Assembly: GCF_003347595.2 (NCBI RefSeq)
Contig: NZ_QCZK02000041.1
Location: 186,001 to 250,000 of the forward strand
Source: Botryobacter ruber
Lineage (GTDB): Bacteria; Bacteroidota; Bacteroidia; Cytophagales; Hymenobacteraceae
Direction: 5' to 3'
DNA length: 64,000 nucleotides
Shown: positions 1 to 7,803 of the stretch, one piece after another
Numbering within the stretch: position 1 is the stretch's first letter
How the letters are laid out: each line of letters starts with the position of its first letter
The notes under the pieces: generated by a model
Seen by the model: the letters and a program-made list of their open reading frames with translations, nothing else
What the model was told of the DNA's origin: nothing
Database searches by the model: none
Program-made: the position numbers and the translations under genes

Positions 1-698
1 ACGTGGAAGGCGAGGAACTGGTAGACGCCATCGGCATTTTCAAGTCGGAAAATAAAGATACCTTTCTTACGTTCCAGGACCAGGACGACGATCTGCAGGT
101 GAACTACCACTTTGGGGTTAACATAAAGAGCGTAGACAAAGGCTGCCTTATTTTTAACACCGAAGCAGAAGACGGGTACCGCGTAAAACTGGTGGATGCC
201 AACAGCACCGACGCCCTGTTCTGGAAAGAGGATTTCCTGAACATAACGGAGCTGAAAGACACTAACTTTACTACCAAAACCTACCTGAACCTCTGCAAGG
301 ACTATTCGGAAGAGGTTTTTGCCCAGAGCGAGAGCAAGAAAGAGCAGATAGAGTTTATCAGCCGTTCTGTGGATTATTTTTCAAAGAACGAGACCTTCGA
401 CCTGGAAGAATTCACGAGCAGCGTGATTGAAGAGCCGGAATCGGCGGAGCGGTTTAAAAACTATTCACAGGCCTTTGCCGAGGAGCGTGGCCTGGAAGAC
501 TTCAGCGGGTTTGCCATCAACAAAAACACCGTCCGCAATATGAAGCGCAAATTCCGCAACTTCATCAAACTCGACACGCAGATCGAAATCAAGTTCAGCG
601 GCTACAACCCGGAGCAAAGCGAGCAGTACATGGAGCGCGGTTTCGACGAAGAACGCGGCATGCATTTTTACAAAGTATATTTCCACAGCGAAAGCTAA
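1..698 (+). CDS. Nucleoid-associated protein (NdpA/YejK family), 5'-truncated
   Basis: The frame is open from the left edge, and the visible 232 residues match the C-terminal two thirds of the 37-kDa nucleoid-associated protein family (PF04245), which in Bacteroidota is about 340 residues. Family-like stretches are DAIGIFKSENKDTF near the edge and DKGCLIFNTEAEDGYRVKLVD, followed by FWKEDFLN and the KTYLNLCKDY block. The protein is hydrophilic and acidic with no signal peptide or membrane segment, so it should be cytoplasmic and DNA-associated. The true start lies before base 1; the GTG at base 3 is internal. The family assignment rests on remembered sequence pattern and the exact role in Bacteroidota is not established. 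Confidence 0.75.
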   Translation, partial: VEGEELVDAIGIFKSENKDTFLTFQDQDDDLQVNYHFGVNIKSVDKGCLIFNTEAEDGYRVKLVDANSTDALFWKEDFLNITELKDTNFTTKTYLNLCKDYSEEVFAQSESKKEQIEFISRSVDYFSKNETFDLEEFTSSVIEEPESAERFKNYSQAFAEERGLEDFSGFAINKNTVRNMKRKFRNFIKLDTQIEIKFSGYNPEQSEQYMERGFDEERGMHFYKVYFHSES

Positions 699-740
699 GG
701 GAGTTTGGGAGTTTGGGAGTTAGAAAGGTAGAAAGGTAGA
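699..740. repeat. Octamer tandem repeats next to a stop codon
   Basis: Starting on the base after the stop codon there are three 8-bp units (GGGAGTTT, GGGAGTTT, GGGAGTTA; 699-722) followed by two units of a different octamer (GAAAGGTA, 723-738) and the start of a third. This is a short simple-sequence tract in the 3' flank of the nucleoid-associated protein gene. Confidence 0.8.
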
Positions 741-748
741 ATTTGTAG

Positions 749-768
749 GGGTTGAAAATATTCAACCC
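749..768. repeat. Palindrome, GGGTTGAA arms
   Basis: GGGTTGAA and TTCAACCC face each other across the 4-base centre AATA, giving a perfect 8-bp stem. A near-identical palindrome follows 27 bases later. Confidence 0.75.
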
Positions 769-795
769 TTTAAGAGAGAGGTAGTGAACATGTAG

Positions 796-815
796 GGGTT
801 GAAGATTTTCAACCC
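796..815. repeat. Palindrome, second GGGTTGAA copy
   Basis: Same arms as the palindrome at 749-768 (GGGTTGAA/TTCAACCC) around a different centre, GATT. Both are preceded by TGTAG, so the repeated unit is wider than the stem. There is no T-run, so a terminator role is not supported. Confidence 0.75.
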
Positions 816-854
816 TGTAACAGAAAGTTAAAGCGTTGGGTGTTATGATCTGTA

Positions 855-875
855 GAGACGCGGTGCCCGCGTCTC
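855..875. repeat. Palindrome GAGACGCG/CGCGTCTC
   Basis: A perfect 8-bp G+C-rich stem with loop GTGCC, flanked by TGTA on the left and CTGCAC on the right. Intergenic palindromes with GAGACGCG arms are familiar from several bacterial groups. It sits 260 bp before the next gene and has no T-run. Confidence 0.7.
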
Positions 876-1126
876 CTGCACAAATCACAAACAAATCCAA
901 TCAATCCTACTATTCCTTAAATCTTCTTAATCTTGTTCAGACAGAATAATTCCGTAAATCCTGATTCAGACTAATATAAAATCACAAAGATCACACATCA
1001 TTACCATCAACGGTTCAGACAGTATTTATAACCACCTGAAACTTAATCGCTTTACTTTCAGTTGCATATTGTCGTAAAAGATAATTCAGCAACCGGAATG
1101 GTTTTTGAAGAAGCTTATACTTTCAC
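876..1126. other. Gene-free A+T-rich stretch with TTCAGAC motifs
   Basis: No credible gene. The stretch carries GTTCAGACA (near 937), GATTCAGAC (near 963) and ATCAACGGTTCAGAC (1006-1020). The last matches 14 bases of the outer arm of the inverted repeat at 6156-6531, so this looks like a decayed relative of that element. The promoter of the following gene should lie here but no clear TAnnTTTG box was found. Confidence 0.5.
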
Positions 1127-1585
1127 ATGAAGCCTATGAAACACGTAACATTTGCCTTAATCTTCTTTTTTGCGTCTACAGCACTGTTTGCGCAGACAAC
1201 TACTGCCTCTGCGGTGCAACAGGACCCAAAAGCAGGCCAAAGTACTAATAAAACACTCGAGCAACGCGCCGACGAAATTACGGCCGGTATGGTAAAGCAC
1301 CTCCATTTATCCGGCGAGCAGGCCAAAAAGGTCAGAGCGATTAATCTTGCCAACATGCAGCATGCCGAAGCAGCCCGCGTGAAGTATAAAAATGATCCGA
1401 AGCAGTTTGCACACCAGATGGAGATTATTAGCGAGACCAGGCTGCAGCAGATAAAGGAAGCGCTCACGCAGCAGCAGTTTGAGCAGTACCAGGCCCGCCG
1501 CGAAGAGAAAATGGGCGTGCCGCGCGAAGCCCGGAGCAATCCGGGAGCCAGGCAGCAGGAAAGCTCTTACCAGAACCAGTATTAG
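1127..1585 (+). CDS. Spy/CpxP-like periplasmic protein (LTxxQ-type helical protein)
   Basis: A 152-residue protein (149 from the second ATG at 1136) with an N-terminal signal peptide ending near FAQ. The mature part is helical and charged: a LEQRADEITAGMVKHLHLSGEQAKKVRAIN stretch is followed by QQIKEALTQQQFEQYQARREEK, the LTxxQ...Yxxxx(R/K) layout seen in Spy/CpxP-family chaperones and small Bacteroidota relatives. The C-terminus is Q/N/S-rich. It probably acts in the periplasm in envelope stress or folding; that is inference from family shape only. A strong terminator follows immediately, so it is a single-gene transcript. Confidence 0.55.
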   Translation: MKPMKHVTFALIFFFASTALFAQTTTASAVQQDPKAGQSTNKTLEQRADEITAGMVKHLHLSGEQAKKVRAINLANMQHAEAARVKYKNDPKQFAHQMEIISETRLQQIKEALTQQQFEQYQARREEKMGVPREARSNPGARQQESSYQNQY

Positions 1586-1591
1586 ACCCAC

Positions 1592-1626
1592 AAAGAGGCA
1601 GGCGACCAACCTGCCTCTTTTTTTTT
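1592..1626 (+). terminator. Rho-independent terminator
   Basis: An 11-bp stem (AAAGAGGCAGG/CCTGCCTCTTT) with a 7-base loop runs straight into nine T in a row. It lies 7 bases after the preceding stop codon. Confidence 0.9.
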
Positions 1627-1652
1627 GCACCCCCGCCAAATAAAAATAGCCG

Positions 1653-1674
1653 CTGCACCTCCCTCCATAGCCAC
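1653..1674 (-). repeat. Decayed copy of the GTGGCTGTGGTGGCAGGTGC repeat
   Basis: CTGCACCTCCCTCCATAGCC resembles the repeat read on the minus strand. The TCCAT variant inside it is shared with the copy at 41336-41363. It is a degenerate neighbour of the clear copy 50 bp downstream. Confidence 0.45.
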
Positions 1675-1723
1675 ACCACAACAACTAACTCAGGATAAGC
1701 TATTTGCACGTAAAAAAAGTTTA

Positions 1724-1752
1724 CTGCACCTGCCACCACTGCCGCTGCTGCT
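1724..1752 (-). repeat. Interspersed repeat copy 1
   Basis: CTGCACCTGCCACCACTGCC followed by GCTGCTGCT, the repeat in minus orientation, preceded by an A-run plus GTTTA. It lies in the gap before the siderophore receptor, 37 bp upstream of that gene's -33 box. Confidence 0.85.
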
Positions 1753-1788
1753 ACCGTCTTTTTTAACAATAATTTTAACAGGTACCAT

Positions 1789-1818
1789 TTGCAAAATAAA
1801 ATCTGTCGCTTACCTTTG
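1789..1818 (+). promoter_or_regulatory. Bacteroidota-type promoter of the siderophore receptor
   Basis: TTG (1789-1791) and TACCTTTG (1811-1818) fit the Bacteroidota -33 TTG and -7 TAnnTTTG boxes with a 19-bp spacer, the usual distance. Transcription should start near 1824, about 47 bp before the ATG. Confidence 0.7.
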
Positions 1819-1824
1819 CCATTG

Positions 1825-1841
1825 TTTAGAATAAGTCTAAA
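1825..1841. promoter_or_regulatory. Candidate metal-repressor operator at the start site
   Basis: TTTAGA-N5-TCTAAA is a perfect 6-bp dyad exactly where transcription of the siderophore receptor should begin. A repressor bound there would block the promoter, as expected for iron control by a Fur- or DtxR-type regulator. Which regulator binds is inference. Confidence 0.5.
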
Positions 1842-1870
1842 TAAAAATAAACTTTTAAGACAAATTGTAT

Positions 1871-4213
1871 ATGAAAAAACTATGTACCCTTTTTGCGCTA
1901 CTGGTCCTTGTGCTGCAGGTGCAGGCCCAGACCGGAAACATCAAAGGCATTGTGCGGACATCGGACGGAGAACCTGCCGAGTTTGTAAACGTGGGCTTGA
2001 AAGGAACATCGCTCGGAGCCACCGCCGACAAAAACGGGAATTACCATTTTAAAAATATTCAGCCCGGCCGCTATACGCTGGTAGCAACGTTGGTGGGCCT
2101 GCAGCCACAGGAACAACTGGTGGTACTGCTGGCCAACGAAACACTGGAAGTTAATTTTACACTGCAGGAAACAGCCCAAAAGCTGCAGGAAGTGGTGATA
2201 TCAGCCAACTCGAACAAATACCGGCAGCCGAACCTCTCCTCTTCCCTCCGCCTCCGCACGCCTGTACTGGAAACACCCCAGAACATACAGGTGGTAACTA
2301 ATGCCGTGCTGGCCGACCAGCAGGTGTTCGACATGCTGGAAGGCGTAACCCGTAACGTAAGCGGTGTAACACGGCTGGAGCACTGGGACAACTATGCCCG
2401 CATCAACATGCGCGGTTCGCAGATTGCAGCTTTCCGTAACGGCATGAATGTGCAGATGCCCTGGGGGCCGCTGGCGGAAGACATGTCGGTAGTAGACCGG
2501 ATTGAATTTGTGAAAGGGCCGGCAGGTTTTATGATGGCGAACGGCGAACCCAGTGGTTTTTACAACATCGTTACGAAAAAACCGACAGGCCTTACCAAAG
2601 GCGAGGCAGCTTTTACCCTTGGCAGCTTCCAGACCTACCGCGCCACCCTGGACCTGGACGGAAAACTTTCTTCCAACGGCAAACTGCTCTACCGCCTCAA
2701 CCTGATGGGCCAGCAGAAAGGCTCACACCGCGACTACGAATACAACAACCGCTACACTGTGGCGCCGGTTCTTAAATACCTCTTCTCCGATAACACCTCC
2801 CTTACCGCCGAGTACACTTATCAGTTTTCTGAAATGTCGGCCATTGGCTCTAATTACGCTTTCTCCCCGAACGGCTACGCCGACCTTCCGCGTAACTTTA
2901 CCACGGCAGAGCCCACCCTGGCTCCTACCAAAATTCACGACCAGAGCATTTTTGTTACATTACAGCACCAACTGGACGAGGACTGGCAGATGACCGGCCA
3001 ACTGGCTTACCTCAACTACGACCAGGAAGGCAGTTCCCTCTGGCCAACTGCTTTTGATGAAGCTAAAACCGGCATCCTGAAGCGCGGCACCAGCATCTGG
3101 GATGCGCTGGGGCAGAGCAAACAGGGCCAGTTTTTTGTGAACGGCGAAGTAAAAACCGGTTTTATCACGCACCGCCTCCTGGCTGGCGTGGACATGTACC
3201 ACAAAGATTATTTTGCCGACTGGAGCCAGAGCTTTGAGCTGGTAGGCACCGAACCTTTTAACATCTACAACCCGGTTTATGGAAAAGTACCTGCCGCTTC
3301 GCTCCCTGTGTTCGACCGCTCCAGCGACCTCCGCAGCAGAGGCGTGCGCTATAACCAGGGCTCAGCAGGAATCTATGTGCAGGACGAACTGCGCATGTTC
3401 CAGGACCGCCTGCGCGTGACTTTAGCGGCAAGGCAAACGTCCGCCCAAACAGTTAACCCCTACTCCGGCATCACCAACGACAAGGCCTTTACGCCACGTG
3501 TTGGTGTGAGCTACTCTATAAATCCTGCCGTATCGGTGTATGGACTCTATGACCAGGCATTTGTACCGCAGGCAGGCGCGAACTTCGAAGGCAAATCATT
3601 CGACCCGATCACCGGAAGCAACACCGAAGCCGGTATTAAGAAAGACTGGTTCAACGGCACCTGGAATTCGACGCTGGCAGTATACCGCATCACCAAGAAC
3701 AACGTCCTGACGGCCGATCCGAACAATCCTAACTTCTCTATCCAGCTTGGTCAGACACAAACACAGGGTGCTGAGTTCGATGTGCGCGGGAATATTACGA
3801 AAGACCTGAACCTGATCTTCAACTATGCTTATACCGACTCCAAAATCTCCAAAGACACAAATCCGGACCGGGTAGGCACGGCACAACCCGGCATCTCCAA
3901 ACACATCTCCAACACCTGGCTGTCGTACCAGGTACCTTACGCACCGCTCAAAGGGCTTGGCTTATCGCTTGGGTACCAGTGGCAGAAAGACCGCTCTTCC
4001 TGGTATGTATTCGATGGTACCCAGAATTCTCTACCGGACTACTTCCGCCTGGATGGCGCCGTTACCTGGCAAAAAGACAAAGTACGGGTATCGCTGAACG
4101 TGAACAACCTGCTGGATGAGTACCTGTATTCCGGTGCTCCTTACGGTGAATACTTTTACTGGCAAACCGAAGCCGGACGCAATGCCCGCCTCAACGTAGC
4201 CTATAAATTCTAA
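1871..4213 (+). CDS. TonB-dependent siderophore receptor
   Basis: A 780-residue outer-membrane receptor that should import a ferric siderophore using TonB energy. A signal peptide (about 1-20, ending VQAQ) is followed by a carboxypeptidase-regulatory-like domain (about 22-105), then a plug (about 115-225) containing VDRIEFVKGPAGFMMANGEP and NIVTKKP, a signature of FhuA/FoxA-type siderophore receptors. The rest forms the barrel and ends in an aromatic residue (NVAYKF). ATG at 1871 is preferred over the TTG two codons upstream because it opens a normal signal peptide. The gene lies one base before a PepSY membrane protein and behind a promoter with a metal-repressor-like dyad, supporting iron uptake. 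The cognate siderophore cannot be told from sequence. Confidence 0.9.
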   Translation: MKKLCTLFALLVLVLQVQAQTGNIKGIVRTSDGEPAEFVNVGLKGTSLGATADKNGNYHFKNIQPGRYTLVATLVGLQPQEQLVVLLANETLEVNFTLQETAQKLQEVVISANSNKYRQPNLSSSLRLRTPVLETPQNIQVVTNAVLADQQVFDMLEGVTRNVSGVTRLEHWDNYARINMRGSQIAAFRNGMNVQMPWGPLAEDMSVVDRIEFVKGPAGFMMANGEPSGFYNIVTKKPTGLTKGEAAFTLGSFQTYRATLDLDGKLSSNGKLLYRLNLMGQQKGSHRDYEYNNRYTVAPVLKYLFSDNTSLTAEYTYQFSEMSAIGSNYAFSPNGYADLPRNFTTAEPTLAPTKIHDQSIFVTLQHQLDEDWQMTGQLAYLNYDQEGSSLWPTAFDEAKTGILKRGTSIWDALGQSKQGQFFVNGEVKTGFITHRLLAGVDMYHKDYFADWSQSFELVGTEPFNIYNPVYGKVPAASLPVFDRSSDLRSRGVRYNQGSAGIYVQDELRMFQDRLRVTLAARQTSAQTVNPYSGITNDKAFTPRVGVSYSINPAVSVYGLYDQAFVPQAGANFEGKSFDPITGSNTEAGIKKDWFNGTWNSTLAVYRITKNNVLTADPNNPNFSIQLGQTQTQGAEFDVRGNITKDLNLIFNYAYTDSKISKDTNPDRVGTAQPGISKHISNTWLSYQVPYAPLKGLGLSLGYQWQKDRSSWYVFDGTQNSLPDYFRLDGAVTWQKDKVRVSLNVNNLLDEYLYSGAPYGEYFYWQTEAGRNARLNVAYKF

Positions 4214-4214
4214 C

Positions 4215-5375
4215 ATGACAGGCAGAAACATCGCACGAAAACTACACCTCTGGCTCGGACTATTGTCCGGGCTGGTGGTGTTTATCATTTCCGTTACCGG
4301 CTGTATCTATGCCTTCCAGGCCGAACTCCAGGACCTCCTGCAGCCTTACCGCTTTGTGGCAGCACGCCAGGCGCCGCAGCTCCCGCCATCGCAGCTGCAG
4401 GCAAAGGCCGAAGAAGCTCTTCCGGGGAAACTGGTGCATGCCGTGTTGTATGCAGAGCCCGGCAGAGCGGCAGAAGTAATCTTCTACAGCTACGAGCCAA
4501 CCTACCACTATGTCGCCTACATAAATCCTTACACCGGGGAGGTGCAGCACATACAGGATGTAAAGAAGAGCTTTTTCGGGTTCATATTACAAGGGCATTT
4601 CTACCTCTGGCTGCCTCATGATATCGGGCAACCTGTGGTCGCGTCTGCCACGCTCGTATTTGTGGTGATGCTCCTGACAGGCATTATCCTCTGGTGGCCC
4701 CGCAACAAAAAGGGCACCCGGCAGCGCTTCACTATTAAGTGGAACGCCCGCTGGCGCCGCCGCAACTTCGACCTGCACAACGTGCTGGGCTTTTACGTGA
4801 GCGCGCTGGCCCTGCTGCTGGCGCTGACGGGGCTGGTATGGGGTTTCCGGTGGTTTGCGCAGGGCGTTTATGGCCTGGCCTCCGGCGGAAAAGAACTGCA
4901 GGAGTACCAGGAGCCGCCATCCGATACCACACAAGCAGCCACCATAGCCGCTGCACCTATCCTGGACCGGGTGTGGCACAAGATACAGGCCGAGCACCCG
5001 GGCGCGGCCGTAGTGGAAGTGCACCCGCCCCTAAACGAAAGCTCTTCCATTGCCGCCACCATCAACTACCACCCCGACACCTACCATAAAATCGACTACC
5101 GCTACTTCGACCAGTACACCATGCAGGAGCTGTCGGTGGATCATATCTGGGGCAGGTACCACGAAGCCACAGCAGCAGACAAACTGATGCGCATGAACTA
5201 CGACCTCCACACCGGCGCCATCCTGGGGCTGCCCGGAAAAATACTCGCTTTCCTGGCTAGCCTGCTGTGCGCCAGTCTACCGGTTACCGGCTTTTTTGTG
5301 TGGTGGGGACGCCGCAACAAGAAGCCGAACAAGCAAAAGCAAGCGGTCAGAAAACTGCAGCAAGCTTCCATATAA
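4215..5375 (+). CDS. PepSY-associated TM helix protein, iron-regulated type
   Basis: A 386-residue inner-membrane protein of the PepSY_TM family (PF03929), often encoded beside siderophore receptors, where some members reduce or release iron in the periplasm. Membrane segments are visible near residues 17-37 (WLGLLSGLVVFIISVTG), 135-158, 190-212 and 345-365. Histidines precede several of them (KLHLWLGL, DLHNVLGF, DLHTGAILG), as in the family. The C-terminus is short, basic and cytoplasmic. The ATG starts one base after the receptor stop, so the two are co-transcribed and probably translationally coupled. A strong terminator follows. Confidence 0.85.
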   Translation: MTGRNIARKLHLWLGLLSGLVVFIISVTGCIYAFQAELQDLLQPYRFVAARQAPQLPPSQLQAKAEEALPGKLVHAVLYAEPGRAAEVIFYSYEPTYHYVAYINPYTGEVQHIQDVKKSFFGFILQGHFYLWLPHDIGQPVVASATLVFVVMLLTGIILWWPRNKKGTRQRFTIKWNARWRRRNFDLHNVLGFYVSALALLLALTGLVWGFRWFAQGVYGLASGGKELQEYQEPPSDTTQAATIAAAPILDRVWHKIQAEHPGAAVVEVHPPLNESSSIAATINYHPDTYHKIDYRYFDQYTMQELSVDHIWGRYHEATAADKLMRMNYDLHTGAILGLPGKILAFLASLLCASLPVTGFFVWWGRRNKKPNKQKQAVRKLQQASI

Positions 5376-5393
5376 CAAAGCGTAAGCTTAAAC

Positions 5394-5438
5394 AAAAAAA
5401 CACAGCAGCCATAAGTTTTGGCTGCTGTGTTTTTTTTT
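5394..5438. terminator. Bidirectional terminator between convergent genes
   Basis: ACACAGCAGCC/GGCTGCTGTGT form an 11-bp stem with a 9-base loop, with seven A on the left and nine T on the right. It can end both the PepSY operon and the convergent minus-strand gene. Confidence 0.9.
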
Positions 5439-5465
5439 ACAGGCAAGGCGCCGGCTGTCGTTATG

Positions 5466-6086
5466 TTATGCCTTTGCCTTCTCGTACTTCCAGTTCCGCG
5501 ACTTCCCCTCCGCCAGCCACTCCAGCGCCGTAGCCATGCGCTTTTCGCGCGTGGCATCAGTTTTGGCTTCGGTTAGCCAGCTCACGTACTCTTTGCGGTG
5601 GCTGTAGCTGAAGTTTTCGAAAGCAGCCTTTGCCTGCCCGTTTTGCTCCAATGCCTCCTGGAAATACATCGGCACCACCAGCTCCTGCTTTGCACCCGCT
5701 TTGGCTTTTGAGGGAGCTTTTACATTGTCCTGGTTCAGCTTAACGGCTTCCGCAATGTACTGTAGCATGATTTCGTCGGAAGGCAGATCTGCCGGGCTTT
5801 TGAGCTGGCCCAGGTGCCCCATGGAAGCTCTGTCTGCTACCGCCAGCAACTGGTACGGGTCCGTAAGCAACGATGCTTTAAAGAAGGTGAAGGCGCAGTG
5901 TTTTTTAAAAGCGGCCATGCTGCACACAATCCCTTTGAACTCAAAATGCGGAAAGCCCCACTTGATGGTTTCGGTTATGTCGGGACAGGCCTGGTGCACC
6001 AACTGCCGCAGGTGGTGCAGGATAGGTTGGGCAAAGGGTTCAGCTTTTTCGATGTAGGCGGTTATGCGGGGGTCGGTGTTTTGCAT
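5466..6086 (-). CDS. YdeI/OmpD-associated family protein (DUF1801 plus OmdA)
   Basis: A 206-residue soluble protein with no signal peptide. The first half (about 10-115) is a DUF1801-like domain: an early DPRITAYIEKAEPFAQPIL helix, then ITETIKWGFPHFEFKGIVCSMAAFKKHCAF, the conserved heart of the fold. The second half (about 130-200) matches the YdeI/OmdA domain, with LEQNGQAKAAFENFSYSHRKEYVSWLTEAKTDATREKR. The family is common in Bacteroidota and has no firmly assigned biochemical role. Transcribed alone, converging on the PepSY operon. The fold assignment is secure by pattern; no function is claimed. Confidence 0.8.
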   Translation of the reverse strand: MQNTDPRITAYIEKAEPFAQPILHHLRQLVHQACPDITETIKWGFPHFEFKGIVCSMAAFKKHCAFTFFKASLLTDPYQLLAVADRASMGHLGQLKSPADLPSDEIMLQYIAEAVKLNQDNVKAPSKAKAGAKQELVVPMYFQEALEQNGQAKAAFENFSYSHRKEYVSWLTEAKTDATREKRMATALEWLAEGKSRNWKYEKAKA

Positions 6087-6283
6087 ATGGCTGCAGTTGT
6101 TACGTTTCTATTGATTTTAGAAAAGTATGCATTCCGGGGCAGAGTTGCAAGCTGCCTGAACCGTTGATTTTTGTCTGAATTTGGATTTGCCAGATGAAGG
6201 GATTAACAGGATGTTTCAGTTAATTTAGGAACAGGCACTGCCGCAAGTTTAGGCGCAGCCGTAACTTGTGGTAATCTATGGCA

Positions 6284-6300
6284 GGAAGTTTTCAACTTCC
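6284..6300. repeat. GTT-N3-AAC palindrome with GGAA arms (left)
   Basis: GGAAGTTTTCAACTTCC, a perfect 7-bp stem around TTC, at the inner end of the left arm of the composite inverted repeat. Confidence 0.75.
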
Positions 6301-6373
6301 GAAATCCACACACAAAATTAAATTTTAGTTTTACACCATTGCTGGCCCTGTTGCCTTTCCGTTTCTGGAACCC

Positions 6374-6390
6374 GGAAGTTGAAAACTTCC
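6374..6390. repeat. GTT-N3-AAC palindrome with GGAA arms (right)
   Basis: GGAAGTTGAAAACTTCC, the inverted partner of the palindrome at 6284-6300, with the centre GAA instead of TTC as expected for the opposite orientation. Confidence 0.75.
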
Positions 6391-6717
6391 TGTTACATAT
6401 TACCATAAGTTACGGCTTCGCCTAAACTTGCTGAAGGAAAGGACGGTAGTTGGGTTTACTTCTAAAAATTTAAAATCCTGCTAATCCCTTCATCTGGCAA
6501 ATCCGAATTCAGACAAAAATCAAAGGTTCAGACAAAATAGTGGCTGCATCAAAAAATAATAACCCGCCACACCTACTATTGCATCAGGTTTTTCACTACT
6601 TTAAAGCCACAGACTTCATACCCTGTTCCAGTTTCAGCTGTGTGTCCTGAAAACGCAGCACAAAACAAACAGGAAGTCTGCGGGTTTAATTTGTAGCATA
6701 CGCAACACCCTTTTGCC

Positions 6718-7803
6718 ATGAAATTGTACATCCGGCTGTTCCTGGTCATCCTCCCCCTGCTGGCCTCCTGCAAAGGGGAACAGGAAACAACTACACCCAC
6801 CGTAGAACCCATCACGGAATCTGTTTATGCTTCGGGCATCGTGAAAAGCCGAAATCAGTACCAGGTGTTTTCTAAAGTAAACGGGCTGGTGCAGCAGGTT
6901 CTGGTAGACGAAGGCGATACGGTTAAGCAGGGAGAGCCCATCATTAGGCTGGTGAACGAAACATCCCGGCTTAGTGCCGAAAATGCACGGCTGGCGGCAG
7001 AATATGCAGCTTTAAGCGCCAATACCGAAAAGCTGAACGAACTGAAAGCCAATATCGACCTGGCTAAAACCAAACGACAGCACGACTCGCTGCTCCTGGT
7101 ACGGCAACGCAACCTGTGGGCGGAGCAGATCGGGACACGCGTGGAACTTGAACAGAAAGAACTGGCTTACAAAAATTCAGTAACGGCCCACGAGGCAGCC
7201 ATTCTCCGTTACAAAGACCTGAAAAAACAACTCAATTTTGCCGCCCGGCAGTCGCAGAAGAACCTCCAGATCAGCAGAACACAGGTAAACGATTTTACCA
7301 TCACCAGCGAAACCGACGGCCGTGTGTACAGCATCCTGAAAGAACCGGGCGAAATGGTGACTACCCAGGCACCGGTGGCGGTAATAGGCGATGCCGATAG
7401 TTTTATGCTGGAGCTGCAGGTAGACGAATACGACATTGCGCGGGTAAAGCCGGGGCAGAAAGTGCTGCTGACCCTCGACAGTTACCGGGGACAGGTGTTT
7501 GAGGCAAAAGTAGAGAAAATAAATCCTGCCATGAACGAGCGGTCGCGGTCCTTTACCGTGGAAGCCGGTTTTGTTACCTCGCCCCCTGCCCTCTACCCCA
7601 ATCTCACCACCGAAGCCAACATCGTTATCCAGACCAAGGAAAAAGCCCTGACCATCCCCCGCCCCTACCTACTCGACGGCGCTTATGTACTGACCGAGGA
7701 CGAAGAGAAAAAGAAGGTAAAGACCGGGCTGAAGGATTATGAGAAAGTGGAGATACTGGACGGATTAACCAAAAATGACGTGCTCCTAAAGCCGGCCCAA
7801 TGA
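6718..7803 (+). CDS. HlyD/MacA-type periplasmic adaptor lipoprotein of an ABC exporter
   Basis: A 361-residue membrane-fusion protein. A lipoprotein signal ends in LLASC (Cys18). The barrel-sandwich half is seen around GLVQQVLVDEGDTVKQGEPIIRL, then a helical hairpin (about 75-165) rich in Leu, Ala, Lys and Glu, and the second half near ITSETDGRVYSILKEPGEMVTTQAPVAVIGD. The C-terminal part has the usual LQVDEYDIARVKPGQKVLLTLDSYRGQVFEAKV beta-barrel. It should bridge the inner-membrane pump to an outer-membrane channel. The stop overlaps the permease start by 4 bases (ATGA), so the three following genes form one operon. No outer-membrane factor is adjacent. Confidence 0.85.
   Translation: MKLYIRLFLVILPLLASCKGEQETTTPTVEPITESVYASGIVKSRNQYQVFSKVNGLVQQVLVDEGDTVKQGEPIIRLVNETSRLSAENARLAAEYAALSANTEKLNELKANIDLAKTKRQHDSLLLVRQRNLWAEQIGTRVELEQKELAYKNSVTAHEAAILRYKDLKKQLNFAARQSQKNLQISRTQVNDFTITSETDGRVYSILKEPGEMVTTQAPVAVIGDADSFMLELQVDEYDIARVKPGQKVLLTLDSYRGQVFEAKVEKINPAMNERSRSFTVEAGFVTSPPALYPNLTTEANIVIQTKEKALTIPRPYLLDGAYVLTEDEEKKKVKTGLKDYEKVEILDGLTKNDVLLKPAQ

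Larger units (their letters stand above)
6156..6531. repeat. Nested composite inverted repeat, 376 bp
   Basis: The outer arms 6156-6212 and 6475-6531 are inverted copies of 57 bp with only three mismatches. Inside them a second pair of inverted arms (about 6240-6301 and 6371-6434, roughly 85% alike) carries CGCAAGTTTAGGCG, CCGTAACTT and GGTAAT, and each ends in a GGAAGTT/AACTTCC palindrome. No frame in the element encodes a recognisable transposase. It resembles a non-autonomous, MITE-like element or two merged copies of a palindromic repeat; no target-site duplication is evident. Confidence 0.8.

Noticed and set aside
749-875. Palindromes after the first gene as terminators
   Set aside because: None is followed by a T-run in either direction.
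1625-1834. Frame between the Spy-like gene and the siderophore receptor
   Set aside because: It is made of the terminator, two repeat copies and the promoter, so it cannot be a gene.
6156-6531. Nested inverted repeat as an insertion sequence
   Set aside because: No transposase frame inside, and no target-site duplication at its borders.
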